DNA from: an uncultured Mucilaginibacter sp.
Lineage (GTDB): Bacteria > Bacteroidota > Bacteroidia > Sphingobacteriales > Sphingobacteriaceae
Reading direction: 5' to 3'
Assembly (NCBI GenBank): GCA_913775265.1
Contig: CAJYJH010000070.1
Span: 1-64,000, forward strand
Length of the DNA stretch: 64,000 bases
The notes beneath the pieces were generated by a model. The model worked only from the letters and a program-made list of their open reading frames with translations, was not told the DNA's origin and did no database searches. Positions 7,739-15,879 of this stretch are shown one piece after another. A program made the translations under genes and the position numbers. How positions within the stretch are numbered: position 1 is the stretch's first letter; each line of letters starts with the position of its first letter.

Positions 7739-7966
7739 TTAACGTTTGGCAGAGTCTGCATTTAAAGAATCTTGCCCGGCCTTTTCAGCTGAATTAGAAT
7801 CGGCTGCCATTACACCGCGCTGGCTTTCTAAAGCTGCAGTTGAGTCCATCCGCTCACGGTCGCGCATGGTCGAATCTTGACCTTCTCCGCTTACGCCACC
7901 TTTACATGCATACAATGTGCTTGAAAGACCGGCGATTAACATAAAGAGCTTTACTGTATTTTTCAT
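7739..7966 (-). CDS. Small lipoprotein, hypothetical (75 aa)
   Basis: Begins MKNTVKLFMLIAGLSSTLYAC, a signal peptide ending in a lipobox (LYAC, Cys21), so the mature protein should be lipid-anchored. The mature 55 residues are highly polar, rich in Asp, Ser, Glu and Ala, and probably disordered (GGVSGEGQDSTMRD). Small unstructured lipoproteins of this kind are common in Sphingobacteriaceae, and no function can be assigned. About 125 bases separate it from the 114-residue gene downstream. Confidence 0.65.
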   Translation of the reverse strand: MKNTVKLFMLIAGLSSTLYACKGGVSGEGQDSTMRDRERMDSTAALESQRGVMAADSNSAEKAGQDSLNADSAKR

Positions 7967-8132
7967 GATTTAAACTTATAGATGTATAAGGTAAAATAAA
8001 TTTTAATGAAACTTGTTTTCTTTAAAGTTTAATCAGGGCGTGCAAATTATACAGAGGCATAGCCCAGACGTTACAAAAATGTTGCTTAAACCATTGGGCG
8101 CAACTTGCATCTATCATCATAATTAAATTAAA

Positions 8133-8612
8133 ATGATAAAAACTATGATGAAGTCCATAAAATCAATAGCAATAGTAGCTCTGTTTACCGCAGCATTTTC
8201 GGCGGGTGCCCAGGCGCAAAGTAAAAGCCATACCGACAGTTTAAGAACCATACACCGCCAGGATCATCATGCCTTTAAGGCGCTGTTAACTGATCAGCAA
8301 AAAGCGATGCTAGAAGAAAATCATCAAAAGCAAAAAATAGCAAGAGCTGCTTTTGTGGCCGGCTTAAATAATGACCAGAAGGCAATTATGAAAGATAAGT
8401 CGCTTACGCACAAAGAGCGTAAGGCAAAGTTGGCGGGTACATTTACCCAACAACAGAAAGATGCCATGGCGGCTAACAAAGCTGCCCGAAAAGCAGATCG
8501 CAAAGCTTTTGTAGCAACATTAACCGACAATCAAAAAGCAGCCTTCAAAAAAATGGCGAAGGCGCGGCATAGTCAACATGGTTTCCGTCAGCAAAAAGCA
8601 CAAAAAGCTTAA
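8133..8612 (+). CDS. Secreted Spy/CpxP-like protein with LTxxQ repeats
   Basis: Signal peptide (IAIVALFTAAFSAGAQAQ) followed by a basic helical region. Four degenerate LTxxQ-type units are visible: LTDQQKAML, LNNDQKAIM, FTQQQKDAM and LTDNQKAAF, spaced about 30-35 residues apart. LTxxQ motifs mark the Spy/CpxP family of periplasmic chaperones and stress sensors. The repeat-rich, Lys/Ala/His-rich composition fits a periplasmic helical protein, and membership is inferred from the motif. It is followed by its own strong terminator, so it is probably monocistronic. An alternative ATG lies at 8145. Confidence 0.75.
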   Translation: MIKTMMKSIKSIAIVALFTAAFSAGAQAQSKSHTDSLRTIHRQDHHAFKALLTDQQKAMLEENHQKQKIARAAFVAGLNNDQKAIMKDKSLTHKERKAKLAGTFTQQQKDAMAANKAARKADRKAFVATLTDNQKAAFKKMAKARHSQHGFRQQKAQKA

Positions 8613-8633
8613 CAGTCAGTCCTGAGTTTAGGC

Positions 8634-8672
8634 AAACGCCTTGCAAGCTATCGGCTTGTAAGGCGTTTTTAT
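8634..8672 (+). terminator. Intrinsic terminator after the Spy-like gene
   Basis: AAACGCCTTGCAAGC pairs with GCTTGTAAGGCGTTT (15 pairs with one G-U), with a short TATCG-type loop and a T-rich tail. Confidence 0.85.
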
Positions 8673-8684
8673 TTTAATAGGGTT

Positions 8685-9488
8685 GTGCCTTTTCATTTAA
8701 AACGAGATATTGTACACCAAGATTATAAACCCATTCATTTGCATTTTCCGATAAATATAAACATAGGTCAATCCGTTATCCCGGTGCATTTTTTGTGCGA
8801 AACGCTGGCTTATTTTGTTGGTTACCGGTATTACCTTTATTTGCGAAAGCGCCATCACGACCCCATTAGCGATGAACATCGTCTACTCATTTTTATAGGT
8901 GCCGCCGTCGGTGCTTTTTTAGGATCACATATTTTAGGGGTTCTCGAAAATCCGCCAAAACTCCGTGATGCCAACTGGATATATTTTATGGGTAACACTA
9001 CTATCATTGGTGGTTTACTCGGCGGACTCTTGGGAGTTGAACTGGTTAAAAAGCAGATAGGGGTTAAGGCCTCCTCGGGCGATTTAATGGTGTACCCCAT
9101 CATCCTGAGTATGGTGATTGGCCGGATGGGTTGCTTTTTGGCAGGGCTCGAAGATGGTACCTATGGCATTGCCAGCAATTTGCCCTGGGCTATTAATTTT
9201 GGCGATGGCATTTACCGGCATCCTACTAATTTGTATGAGATTCTTTTTTGGTTATTGCTAGGGCTTTCGTTAAAGCTTTTCGAAAAAAAGCATGAATTAG
9301 CTAATGGTTTTCGCTTTAAATTAATGATGGTAGCATACCTGAGCTTCCGTTTTTTTATTGAGTTTATCAAGCCCGCTTATTTTTTTAACTTCGGGTTATC
9401 GGTTTTACAATTGGCCAGTTTGGCCGGATTAGCCTATTATTACAAAATATTCATCTATCCTTCAAAAATATCAAAAACCTATGCCTGA
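8685..9488 (+). CDS. Lgt-family (prolipoprotein diacylglyceryl transferase-like) membrane protein
   Basis: Multi-pass membrane protein of 267 residues with the Lgt signature region GRMGCFLAGLEDGTYG and the later segment HPTNLYEILFW, which matches the conserved HPxxLYE of Lgt. Canonical Lgt moves diacylglycerol from phosphatidylglycerol to a lipobox cysteine. Here the usual HGG region reads TTIIGGLLGG, so the protein may be a paralog with another acceptor. The start is a GTG at 8685, since no ATG fits. Its stop overlaps the radical SAM gene by eight bases, which links it to that enzyme rather than to housekeeping lipoprotein genes. Confidence 0.8.
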   Translation: MPFHLKRDIVHQDYKPIHLHFPININIGQSVIPVHFLCETLAYFVGYRYYLYLRKRHHDPISDEHRLLIFIGAAVGAFLGSHILGVLENPPKLRDANWIYFMGNTTIIGGLLGGLLGVELVKKQIGVKASSGDLMVYPIILSMVIGRMGCFLAGLEDGTYGIASNLPWAINFGDGIYRHPTNLYEILFWLLLGLSLKLFEKKHELANGFRFKLMMVAYLSFRFFIEFIKPAYFFNFGLSVLQLASLAGLAYYYKIFIYPSKISKTYA

Positions 9489-10878
9489 ACGCCCGTATAT
9501 CTACTATGATTTCACTATCAGCATATGCTCCACCTGCCTAAGGCGGGTAGACGCCAAGATTGTTTTTGAGGATGATAATGTATACATGCTCAAAAACTGC
9601 CGCCATCATGGCCCCGAAAAAGTGTTGATAGCCACGGATGTTGAGTATTACAAAAACTGCCGCAACTATGCCAAGCGCAGCGAAATGCCGCTTAAGTTTA
9701 ACTCGGCTACGCATTACGGCTGCCCTTACGATTGTGGTTTGTGCCGCGACCATGAGCAACACTCTTGCCTTACCGTTATTGAGGTTACAGACCGTTGTAA
9801 TTTAACCTGCCCCACTTGTTATGCCATGTCGTCGCCGCACTATGGTCGGCACCGTACCCTGGCCGAAATTGAGCAGATGCTGGATGTAATTGTAGCTAAC
9901 GAGGGTGAGCCTGATGTGGTACAACTAAGTGGTGGCGAACCTACCCTGCACCCGCAATTCTTCGAAATACTGGATATTGCCAAGCGCAAGCCTATCAAAC
10001 ACTTGATGGTGAATACTAACGGCGTCCGGATAGCTAAAGATGAGGACTTTGTAAAAAGGCTGGCTGCTTACATGCCCGACTTTGAGATCTACCTGCAATT
10101 TGACTCGTTTAAAAAAGAAGCACTCGAAAAACTACGAGGGGTAGACCTTCGCGATGTCAGGGCTAAGGCTATTGCTAATTTAAACAAGTATAACTTATCT
10201 ACCACGTTAGTAGTAACCTTACAAAAAGGGCTTAATACCGACGAGATAGGGGAGATTATAGAATATGCTTTGCAACAGCGTTGTGTACGTGGGGTAACCT
10301 TGCAACCTACACAACAAGCCGGTCGATTGGAAAACTTTGACCCTGCTACCGACCGCTATACACTTACCGAGGTGCGGCAGGCTATTTTAGACCAGACCAG
10401 CATTTTCACAGAACAGGATCTGTTGCCCGTGCCCTGTAACCCTGATGCCCTGGTGATGGGTTACGCGTTAAAGGCAGGCGGATGCGTATTCCCGCTTACG
10501 CGCATGATTAACCCGGATGATTTGCTCGACAATTCAAAAAACACTATTGTGTATGAACAGGATGAGTTGTTGAAACAGCACCTGTTGCACATGTTTAGTA
10601 CGGGTAATTCGGTAGATAAGGCACAAGAGCATTTGGCATCCATCATGTGTTGCCTGCCGCAAATTGAGGCGCCCGGTTTGAGTTATGAAAACCTTTTTCG
10701 CGTTATCATCATGAATTTTATTGATGCCTATAACTTTGATGTGCGGGCTATCAAAAAGTCGTGCGTTCATATTGTTAATAAAGATATGCAGATCATTCCT
10801 TTCGAAACCATGAACCTGTTTTACCGTGATGATAAGGCGGCCTATTTGGAAACCCTACGTAACGAAATTACCGTATGA
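9481..10878 (+). CDS. Radical SAM enzyme of the MJ0619/tetraether-synthase (Tes)-like family
   Basis: The radical SAM cluster motif CNLTCPTC is at Cys106/110/113. Extra cysteines upstream (ICSTC 16/19, Cys40 in KNCRHHG, YGCPYDCGLC 81/85/88 and HSC 96) follow the layout of the MJ0619/COG1964 group, in which an N-terminal zinc/rubredoxin-like module and auxiliary Fe-S clusters flank the radical domain. SGGEPTLHP and VNTNGVRI are further SAM-binding strands. Characterised archaeal members join lipid chains through C-C bonds (tetraether synthase). The overlap with an Lgt-like gene (8 bases) and with a small membrane protein (4 bases) suggests a lipid substrate. The exact reaction is unknown. Confidence 0.82.
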   Translation: MPERPYIYYDFTISICSTCLRRVDAKIVFEDDNVYMLKNCRHHGPEKVLIATDVEYYKNCRNYAKRSEMPLKFNSATHYGCPYDCGLCRDHEQHSCLTVIEVTDRCNLTCPTCYAMSSPHYGRHRTLAEIEQMLDVIVANEGEPDVVQLSGGEPTLHPQFFEILDIAKRKPIKHLMVNTNGVRIAKDEDFVKRLAAYMPDFEIYLQFDSFKKEALEKLRGVDLRDVRAKAIANLNKYNLSTTLVVTLQKGLNTDEIGEIIEYALQQRCVRGVTLQPTQQAGRLENFDPATDRYTLTEVRQAILDQTSIFTEQDLLPVPCNPDALVMGYALKAGGCVFPLTRMINPDDLLDNSKNTIVYEQDELLKQHLLHMFSTGNSVDKAQEHLASIMCCLPQIEAPGLSYENLFRVIIMNFIDAYNFDVRAIKKSCVHIVNKDMQIIPFETMNLFYRDDKAAYLETLRNEITV

Positions 10879-11162
10879 TAACCCCTCCCGAACCTCCAAA
10901 GCAAGATAAAAGTAGTAAGATCAATGGAAAGATATTAGGCTACAACTTATTAGCGTTTGTTGCTTATACCGTGCTGGCGGCACTTGCCAATCCTAAAGAA
11001 GGCCTAATCCTTTCTTTTTTCATTTCAATAGCACACTTTATAGTTACCATTATTGCAGCACTCATATCAAGGCGTTGGATGTGGTTGCTGGCCGGCGTAT
11101 TAGTGCTGGTTATCGGTTTCGGAACCTGTGTGAGTAACCTTACTTTGGGTAATATGCATTAA
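10875..11162 (+). CDS. Small membrane protein linked to the radical SAM/Lgt-like pair
   Basis: 95 residues with a proline/lysine-rich cytosolic N-terminus (ITPPEPPKQDKSSK) and about three hydrophobic helices (NLLAFVAYTVLAALA, LILSFFISIAHFIVTIIAA, WLLAGVLVLVIGF). No family is recognised. The ATG overlaps the stop of the radical SAM gene (ATGA), indicating coupled translation, so it is probably a subunit or accessory factor of the same membrane process. Confidence 0.7.
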   Translation: MITPPEPPKQDKSSKINGKILGYNLLAFVAYTVLAALANPKEGLILSFFISIAHFIVTIIAALISRRWMWLLAGVLVLVIGFGTCVSNLTLGNMH

Positions 11163-11318
11163 TGATTGTGTCGTCGAAAGACATCTAAAACCTGCAAAGC
11201 AGTTCGGTGTGTAAGTTTACATTGGAGTTTTTTGCGTATTTCACAAATCGTTCATGGTCAACATCATACTTAAATTTCTATTTCTCCTCATCTCAACCAA
11301 AAAAAGATTTTTAACCGC

Positions 11319-11349
11319 TTGAAAATCAAAAAATAAGTGCTTACTTTTG
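11319..11349 (+). promoter_or_regulatory. Promoter of the rpsL operon
   Basis: TTG at 11319-11321, a 20-base spacer, then TACTTTTG at 11342-11349: an exact match to the Bacteroidota -33/-7 pattern. It lies about 45 bases upstream of rpsL. Confidence 0.7.
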
Positions 11350-11395
11350 CAGACCCGAAAACCGGGTTAAAAAGAAGTAAAACAAAAAGGAAGAA

Positions 11396-11821
11396 ATGCC
11401 TACTATTCAACAATTAGTTAGAAAAGGTAGAGTAGCTCTGGAGGATAAGAGTAAATCCCCAGCGTTGGACAGCTGTCCACAGCGAAGAGGCGTGTGTACC
11501 CGTGTATACACCACTACCCCTAAAAAACCAAACTCAGCAATGCGTAAAGTGGCCCGTGTGCGCCTTACTAACGGTAAAGAGGTGAATGCCTACATTCCGG
11601 GTGAAGGTCACAACTTACAGGAGCACTCTATCGTGTTAATCCGTGGCGGCAGGGTAAAAGATTTACCAGGTGTTCGTTACCACATCATCCGTGGTGCGTT
11701 GGATACTTCAGGTGTTAACGGCCGTAATCAGCGTCGTTCTAAATATGGTACTAAGCGTCCTAAACCAGGTCAGCCGGCAGCAGCAGCTAAAGGTGCACCA
11801 GCTAAAGGCAAAAAGAAATAA
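11396..11821 (+). CDS. rpsL: 30S ribosomal protein S12
   Basis: Decoding-centre protein of the small subunit. It starts [12 protein letters not shown] and contains the universally conserved [17 protein letters not shown] and [11 protein letters not shown] stretches; the PKKPNSA lysine is the classic streptomycin-resistance position and is wild-type here. 141 residues, with an Ala/Lys/Pro-rich C-terminal tail slightly longer than in E. coli. It is the first gene of the str-type operon and is driven by the promoter at 11319. Confidence 0.98.
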   Translation: MPTIQQLVRKGRVALEDKSKSPALDSCPQRRGVCTRVYTTTPKKPNSAMRKVARVRLTNGKEVNAYIPGEGHNLQEHSIVLIRGGRVKDLPGVRYHIIRGALDTSGVNGRNQRRSKYGTKRPKPGQPAAAAKGAPAKGKKK

Positions 11822-11823
11822 TT

Positions 11824-11831
11824 AAAGGAGG
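11824..11831 (+). promoter_or_regulatory. Strong Shine-Dalgarno site before rpsG
   Basis: AAAGGAGG lies nine bases upstream of the rpsG ATG. Such a complete Shine-Dalgarno site is unusual in a Bacteroidota genome and is not repeated at most other starts in the window. Confidence 0.7.
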
Positions 11832-11840
11832 ATAGTAACA

Positions 11841-12308
11841 ATGAGAAAGTCAAAACCGAAAAAAAGAATCCTTCTTCCTGATCCAAGATTTAATGATGTT
11901 TTGGTAACCAGGTTCGTAAATAACATGATGTATGATGGTAAAAAATCTACCGCATACAGCATTTTCTATAACGCTGTTGATATCGTTGAGAAAAAAATCA
12001 ACGAAAGCGGCTTAGATACCTGGAAAAAAGCATTGAACAATGTTATGCCTGCTGTTGAAGTTAAATCTCGTCGTGTGGGTGGTGCTAACTTCCAGGTTCC
12101 AACTGAGGTTCGTCCGGAGCGTAAAATTGCTTTAGGTATGAAATGGTTAATCAGCTATGCTCGTCGTCGTGGTGAAAAAACCATGATGGAGAAATTAGCA
12201 GGCGAAATCATCTCTGCTTCAAAAGGTGAAGGCGCTGCCGTTAAGAAAAAAGAAGATACGCACAAAATGGCTGAAGCCAATAAGGCGTTCTCACATTTCA
12301 GATTCTAA
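11841..12308 (+). CDS. rpsG: 30S ribosomal protein S7
   Basis: Primary 16S rRNA-binding protein that nucleates assembly of the 30S head. 155 residues with the family core [36 protein letters not shown] and the ending KAFSHFRF. It follows rpsL by 19 bases and is preceded by a strong Shine-Dalgarno site. An inverted simple-sequence repeat separates it from fusA. Confidence 0.98.
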   Translation: MRKSKPKKRILLPDPRFNDVLVTRFVNNMMYDGKKSTAYSIFYNAVDIVEKKINESGLDTWKKALNNVMPAVEVKSRRVGGANFQVPTEVRPERKIALGMKWLISYARRRGEKTMMEKLAGEIISASKGEGAAVKKKEDTHKMAEANKAFSHFRF

Positions 12309-12310
12309 TT

Positions 12311-12399
12311 AGTGAATGAGTGAATTTTGAATGAGTGAATGAGTGAATAACAGAGCGGGTATAAATACTCACTCATTCACTCACTCACTCATTCACTCA
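12311..12399 (+). repeat. Inverted simple-sequence repeat (GAGTGAAT units) between rpsG and fusA
   Basis: The left arm carries runs of GTGAATGA units. A 14-base segment, GAGTGAATGAGTGA (12333-12346), has two perfect reverse-complement copies in the right arm (12369-12382 and 12385-12398). The RNA could fold into alternative hairpins of 14 or more pairs immediately upstream of the fusA start. Confidence 0.8.
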
Positions 12400-12411
12400 A
12401 TAAAAACACAA

Positions 12412-14520
12412 ATGTCAAGAGATCTTAAATATACAAGAAACATTGGTATTGCCGCTCACATTGATGCTGGTAAAACCACTACAACCGAACGTATACTTTA
12501 CTATGCTGGTGTAAGCCACAAAATTGGTGAGGTACACGAAGGTGCTGCTACCATGGACTGGATGGCGCAGGAGCAGGAGCGTGGTATTACCATCACTTCG
12601 GCTGCTACTACCGTATTCTGGAACTACCGTGGCGACAAATACCAGGTAAACGTAATTGACACTCCCGGACACGTTGACTTTACCGTAGAGGTAAACCGTT
12701 CATTGCGTGTACTGGATGGTCTGGTTTTCCTGTTCTCGGCCGTTGACGGTGTTGAGCCTCAGTCAGAAACTAACTGGCGTTTGGCTAACAACTACAACGT
12801 ACCTCGTATCGGTTTCGTTAACAAAATGGACCGTTCGGGTGCTGACTTCTTGAAAGTTGTTAAGCAAGTACGTGACATGCTGGGTAGCCACGCGGTGCCT
12901 CTGCAAATCCCTATCGGTGCTGAAGATAACTTTAAAGGTGTGGTTGACTTAATCAACTTCCGTGGTGTGGTTTGGAACGAGCACGATAAAGGTATGACCT
13001 TTACCGAAGTGCCAATCCCTGACGATTTGGTTGACGAGGCTAACGAGTGGAGAGAAAAATTACTGGAAGCTGTTGCTGAGTTTGACGATACGTTAATGGA
13101 GAAATTCTTTGACGATCCGACCACCATCACCGAGCGCGAAGTATTGGACGCTTTACGTCAGGCTACTTTAGCCGGTAAAATCGTACCGATGACTTGTGGT
13201 TCATCTTTCAAAAACAAAGGTGTGCAAACCATGCTTGATTACGTAATGGAGTTACTGCCTTCACCAATTGATTCAAAAGGTGTTGTGGGTACAAACCCTG
13301 ATACCGGCGAAGAGGTATTAGTAAAACCAGACGTAAAAGAGCCGTTTGCAGCTTTAGCGTTTAAAATTGCAACCGACCCGTTTGTTGGTCGTTTATGTTT
13401 TATCCGCGTATATGCAGGGAACCTTGATGCTGGTTCGTATGTGCATAACATGCGTTCTGACAACAAAGAGCGTATCTCTCGTATATTCCAGATGCATGCT
13501 AACAAGCAAAACCCAATCCCTAACGTAGGTGCCGGTGATATTGCTGCGGTAGTAGGCTTTAAGGATATTAAAACTGGTGATACTCTTTGCGACGAGAAAA
13601 ACAAAATCGTTCTGGAGTCAATGGTATTCCCTGAGCCGGTTATCGGTTTAGCTATTGAGCCTAAAACTCAGGCCGACGTTGATAAACTGGGTATGGCTTT
13701 AGGTAAATTAGCAGAAGAGGATCCAACCTTCCGTGTAAACTCTGACGAAGAAACCGGCCAGACTGTAATTTCAGGTATGGGCGAGCTTCACTTGGATATT
13801 ATTATGGACCGCTTAAAACGTGAGTTTAAAGTGGAAGTAAACCAAGGTGCTCCCCAGGTAGCTTACAAAGAGTCTATCACTGGTACAGTTCAGCACCGTG
13901 AAACTTATAAGAAACAAACTGGTGGTCGCGGTAAATTTGCCGATATCCAGGTGGTTCTTTCTCCGGCTGACGATAACAAAGAAGGCTTACAGTTTGTAAA
14001 CGAAATCACTGGTGGTTCAATTCCTCGCGAGTTTATCCCATCTGTTGAAAAAGGTTTTGCTGCTGCTATGGCTAATGGTGTATTAGCGGGCTTCCCGTTA
14101 ACCAGCTTAAAAGTTAGGTTAATTGATGGTTCGTTCCACGCTGTCGATTCGGACGCATTATCTTTCGAGATTGCTGCCCGTTCGGCTTACCGCGAAGCAT
14201 TGCCAAAATGTAGACCAGTATTACTGGAGCCAATCATGAAAATCGAGATCTTAACCCCTGAAGAAAACATGGGTGATGTTATCGGTGACATGAACCGTCG
14301 TCGTGGCCAATTGCAAGGTATGGACAGCCGTAACGGTGCACAGGTAATTAAAGCGATGGTGCCACTTTCTGAGATGTTTGGTTACGTAACTCAATTACGT
14401 ACTATCACTTCAGGTCGTGCTACTTCAACTATGGAATTTGATCATTACGAAGAAGCTCCTCGTAACGTTCAGGAAGAAGTAGTTGCTAAAGCTAAAGGCA
14501 AAAAAACTGCTACTGCATAA
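12412..14520 (+). CDS. fusA: Elongation factor G
   Basis: GTPase that translocates tRNA and mRNA on the ribosome. The true start is the ATG of [10 protein letters not shown] (702 residues). The upstream in-frame extension comes from the repeat sequence and is not credible. G1 motif [14 protein letters not shown]3 [12 protein letters not shown] and G4 NKMDRSGAD are intact, as is the domain IV segment [16 protein letters not shown]. It lies in the standard order rpsL-rpsG-fusA-rpsJ. Confidence 0.98.
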   Translation: MSRDLKYTRNIGIAAHIDAGKTTTTERILYYAGVSHKIGEVHEGAATMDWMAQEQERGITITSAATTVFWNYRGDKYQVNVIDTPGHVDFTVEVNRSLRVLDGLVFLFSAVDGVEPQSETNWRLANNYNVPRIGFVNKMDRSGADFLKVVKQVRDMLGSHAVPLQIPIGAEDNFKGVVDLINFRGVVWNEHDKGMTFTEVPIPDDLVDEANEWREKLLEAVAEFDDTLMEKFFDDPTTITEREVLDALRQATLAGKIVPMTCGSSFKNKGVQTMLDYVMELLPSPIDSKGVVGTNPDTGEEVLVKPDVKEPFAALAFKIATDPFVGRLCFIRVYAGNLDAGSYVHNMRSDNKERISRIFQMHANKQNPIPNVGAGDIAAVVGFKDIKTGDTLCDEKNKIVLESMVFPEPVIGLAIEPKTQADVDKLGMALGKLAEEDPTFRVNSDEETGQTVISGMGELHLDIIMDRLKREFKVEVNQGAPQVAYKESITGTVQHRETYKKQTGGRGKFADIQVVLSPADDNKEGLQFVNEITGGSIPREFIPSVEKGFAAAMANGVLAGFPLTSLKVRLIDGSFHAVDSDALSFEIAARSAYREALPKCRPVLLEPIMKIEILTPEENMGDVIGDMNRRRGQLQGMDSRNGAQVIKAMVPLSEMFGYVTQLRTITSGRATSTMEFDHYEEAPRNVQEEVVAKAKGKKTATA

Positions 14521-14530
14521 GTAACACCAT

Positions 14531-14567
14531 AACTTACTGATGGCTGTTTAACGGCCGTCAGTAAGTT
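14531..14567 (+). repeat. Hairpin between fusA and rpsJ
   Basis: AACTTACTGATGGC pairs with GCCGTCAGTAAGTT around a nine-base loop. No T-tract follows, so it may be an RNA-processing or partial attenuation site rather than a terminator. Confidence 0.6.
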
Positions 14568-14628
14568 TATAAAATAAACTGCCTGCTGTAGTGAATAGCT
14601 CTTACAACAGGTTTAATTTAAAAACAAA

Positions 14629-14934
14629 ATGAGCCAAAGAATCAGAATTAAACTGAAATCTTACGACTACAACTTAGTTGACAAATCAGCTGAGAAAATC
14701 GTAAAAACTGTAAAGCCAACCGGCGCTGTAGTAAGCGGACCGCTTCCTTTACCTACTGAAAAGAAAATCTTTACTGTATTACGTTCACCACACGTAAACA
14801 AAAAAGCACGTGAGCAATTCCAATTGTGCAGCTACAAACGTTTGCTGGACATTTACAGCTCAAACTCTAAAACTGTAGACGCTTTGATGAAGCTTGAATT
14901 ACCAAGCGGTGTTGAAGTTGAAATCAAAGTGTGA
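14629..14934 (+). CDS. rpsJ: 30S ribosomal protein S10
   Basis: 101 residues, starting [21 protein letters not shown] with the conserved [10 protein letters not shown] and [14 protein letters not shown] segments. Normally the first gene of the S10 operon and directly upstream of rplC. Here a strong terminator follows it, and two unrelated genes intervene before rplC. Confidence 0.98.
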   Translation: MSQRIRIKLKSYDYNLVDKSAEKIVKTVKPTGAVVSGPLPLPTEKKIFTVLRSPHVNKKAREQFQLCSYKRLLDIYSSNSKTVDALMKLELPSGVEVEIKV

Positions 14935-14960
14935 GTTTCTGATTTCAGATATAATACTAA

Positions 14961-14999
14961 CAACAAAGGCTATCCGTTTTGGATAGCCTTTGTTGTTTT
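14961..14999 (+). terminator. Intrinsic terminator after rpsJ
   Basis: A 15-pair perfect stem, CAACAAAGGCTATCC/GGATAGCCTTTGTTG, with loop GTTTT and tail TTTTATTTG. It closes the rpsL-rpsJ unit. Confidence 0.9.
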
Positions 15000-15008
15000 A
15001 TTTGAGTT

Positions 15009-15053
15009 AATAACAAACCCCTTAAGAATTGCTTAAGGGGTTTGTTATTTTTA
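15009..15053. terminator. Bidirectional terminator
   Basis: Long stem AATAACAAACCCCTTAAG/CTTAAGGGGTTTGTTATT with A/T-rich tails on both sides. It mainly serves the minus-strand gene ending at 15056. Confidence 0.85.
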
Positions 15054-15055
15054 AT

Positions 15056-15724
15056 TTAGCTTCTGCCTAAAAGCTCATCAAGCTTATTACGCTCGGTTTG
15101 CAGTTCACGGGCAAGCTTCTTTTCTTTCTCGTTAGCTTTTACTTTGTAAGCTTTGTATTCCTCGTCAAGCTCCTCGTAAAGCTTAATGCGGTATTTAGCC
15201 TCACGGCGTGCGCTGCCAGAGCTCAGTAGTACTACCGTTGTTACGGCACCAAACGCTATTACAAGTCCCCACATAATGGTGTTATAGGTGGTTTTGTTAA
15301 CGGCTATACCGGCCAAGCTAATAGCATCGGCTTTGGCATTCGACTCGTTAAGGCTTTGCTCTTTGGCGGTCACGTCAAATTGTAAATCTTGTACGGCTTT
15401 ACCCTGAGTAGATAGCTTTTGTTGCAGTTCTCTTGATTTCTTACGTTCGGCCCGCAAAGTATCCATCACGTTTTTGTAAAAGGCAGATAGGGGCGGGCGC
15501 TGATAATTATACACTTTGGTAGTTAAATACTGATACTGTCCGCTCAGGCTTTTATCTGTATTTACCGGCGCAGCACCGGGTTGCTGGGCTCCGGGTCTAA
15601 TAGCTGACCTGATTACAGCAGGAGTTCTCACCGTGGGTTTTGCGCTGTCTTGCGCCGTTGCCGTTTGCAGGCTCGTTGCTGATAAAATCAGTGCAAAAGC
15701 ACTCATGATATACCTGTTCTTCAT
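15056..15724 (-). CDS. Exported/membrane protein with coiled-coil tail, hypothetical
   Basis: 222 residues from the ATG of MKNRYIMSAFALILS; an upstream in-frame ATG would add 11 implausible residues before the signal peptide. After the signal comes a Pro/Ala/Arg-rich linker, a conserved-looking block (LSGQYQYLTTKVYNYQRPPL), a helical heptad region, one transmembrane helix (TYNTIMWGLVIAFGAVTTVVLL), and a strongly charged coiled coil (AKYRIKLYEELDEEYKAYK). Similar Sphingobacteriaceae proteins are, as I recall, sometimes labelled tRNA methyltransferase without basis; nothing here looks enzymatic. It is antisense to the ribosomal cluster. Confidence 0.7.
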   Translation of the reverse strand: MKNRYIMSAFALILSATSLQTATAQDSAKPTVRTPAVIRSAIRPGAQQPGAAPVNTDKSLSGQYQYLTTKVYNYQRPPLSAFYKNVMDTLRAERKKSRELQQKLSTQGKAVQDLQFDVTAKEQSLNESNAKADAISLAGIAVNKTTYNTIMWGLVIAFGAVTTVVLLSSGSARREAKYRIKLYEELDEEYKAYKVKANEKEKKLARELQTERNKLDELLGRS

Positions 15725-15879
15725 AATACCAAAGTAAATAATAGATGCAAAAATCAATTAACCAAGCCGCTAATTAGTTGCATAACAGCAGCTAAGCATA
15801 ACAAAGTTGGTTTATAAGCTTAAAAACGAATATAGGGTAAGCGCACGTAATTTACCAAACCATATTTATATTAGCGGTC

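Noticed and set aside
12311..12399. Possible CRISPR-like array between rpsG and fusA
   Set aside because: The units are 8-base simple repeats in inverted orientation with no unique spacers and no cas genes nearby.
12343..12411. Upstream in-frame extension of fusA
   Set aside because: It translates the simple repeat; EF-G proteins begin at [10 protein letters not shown].
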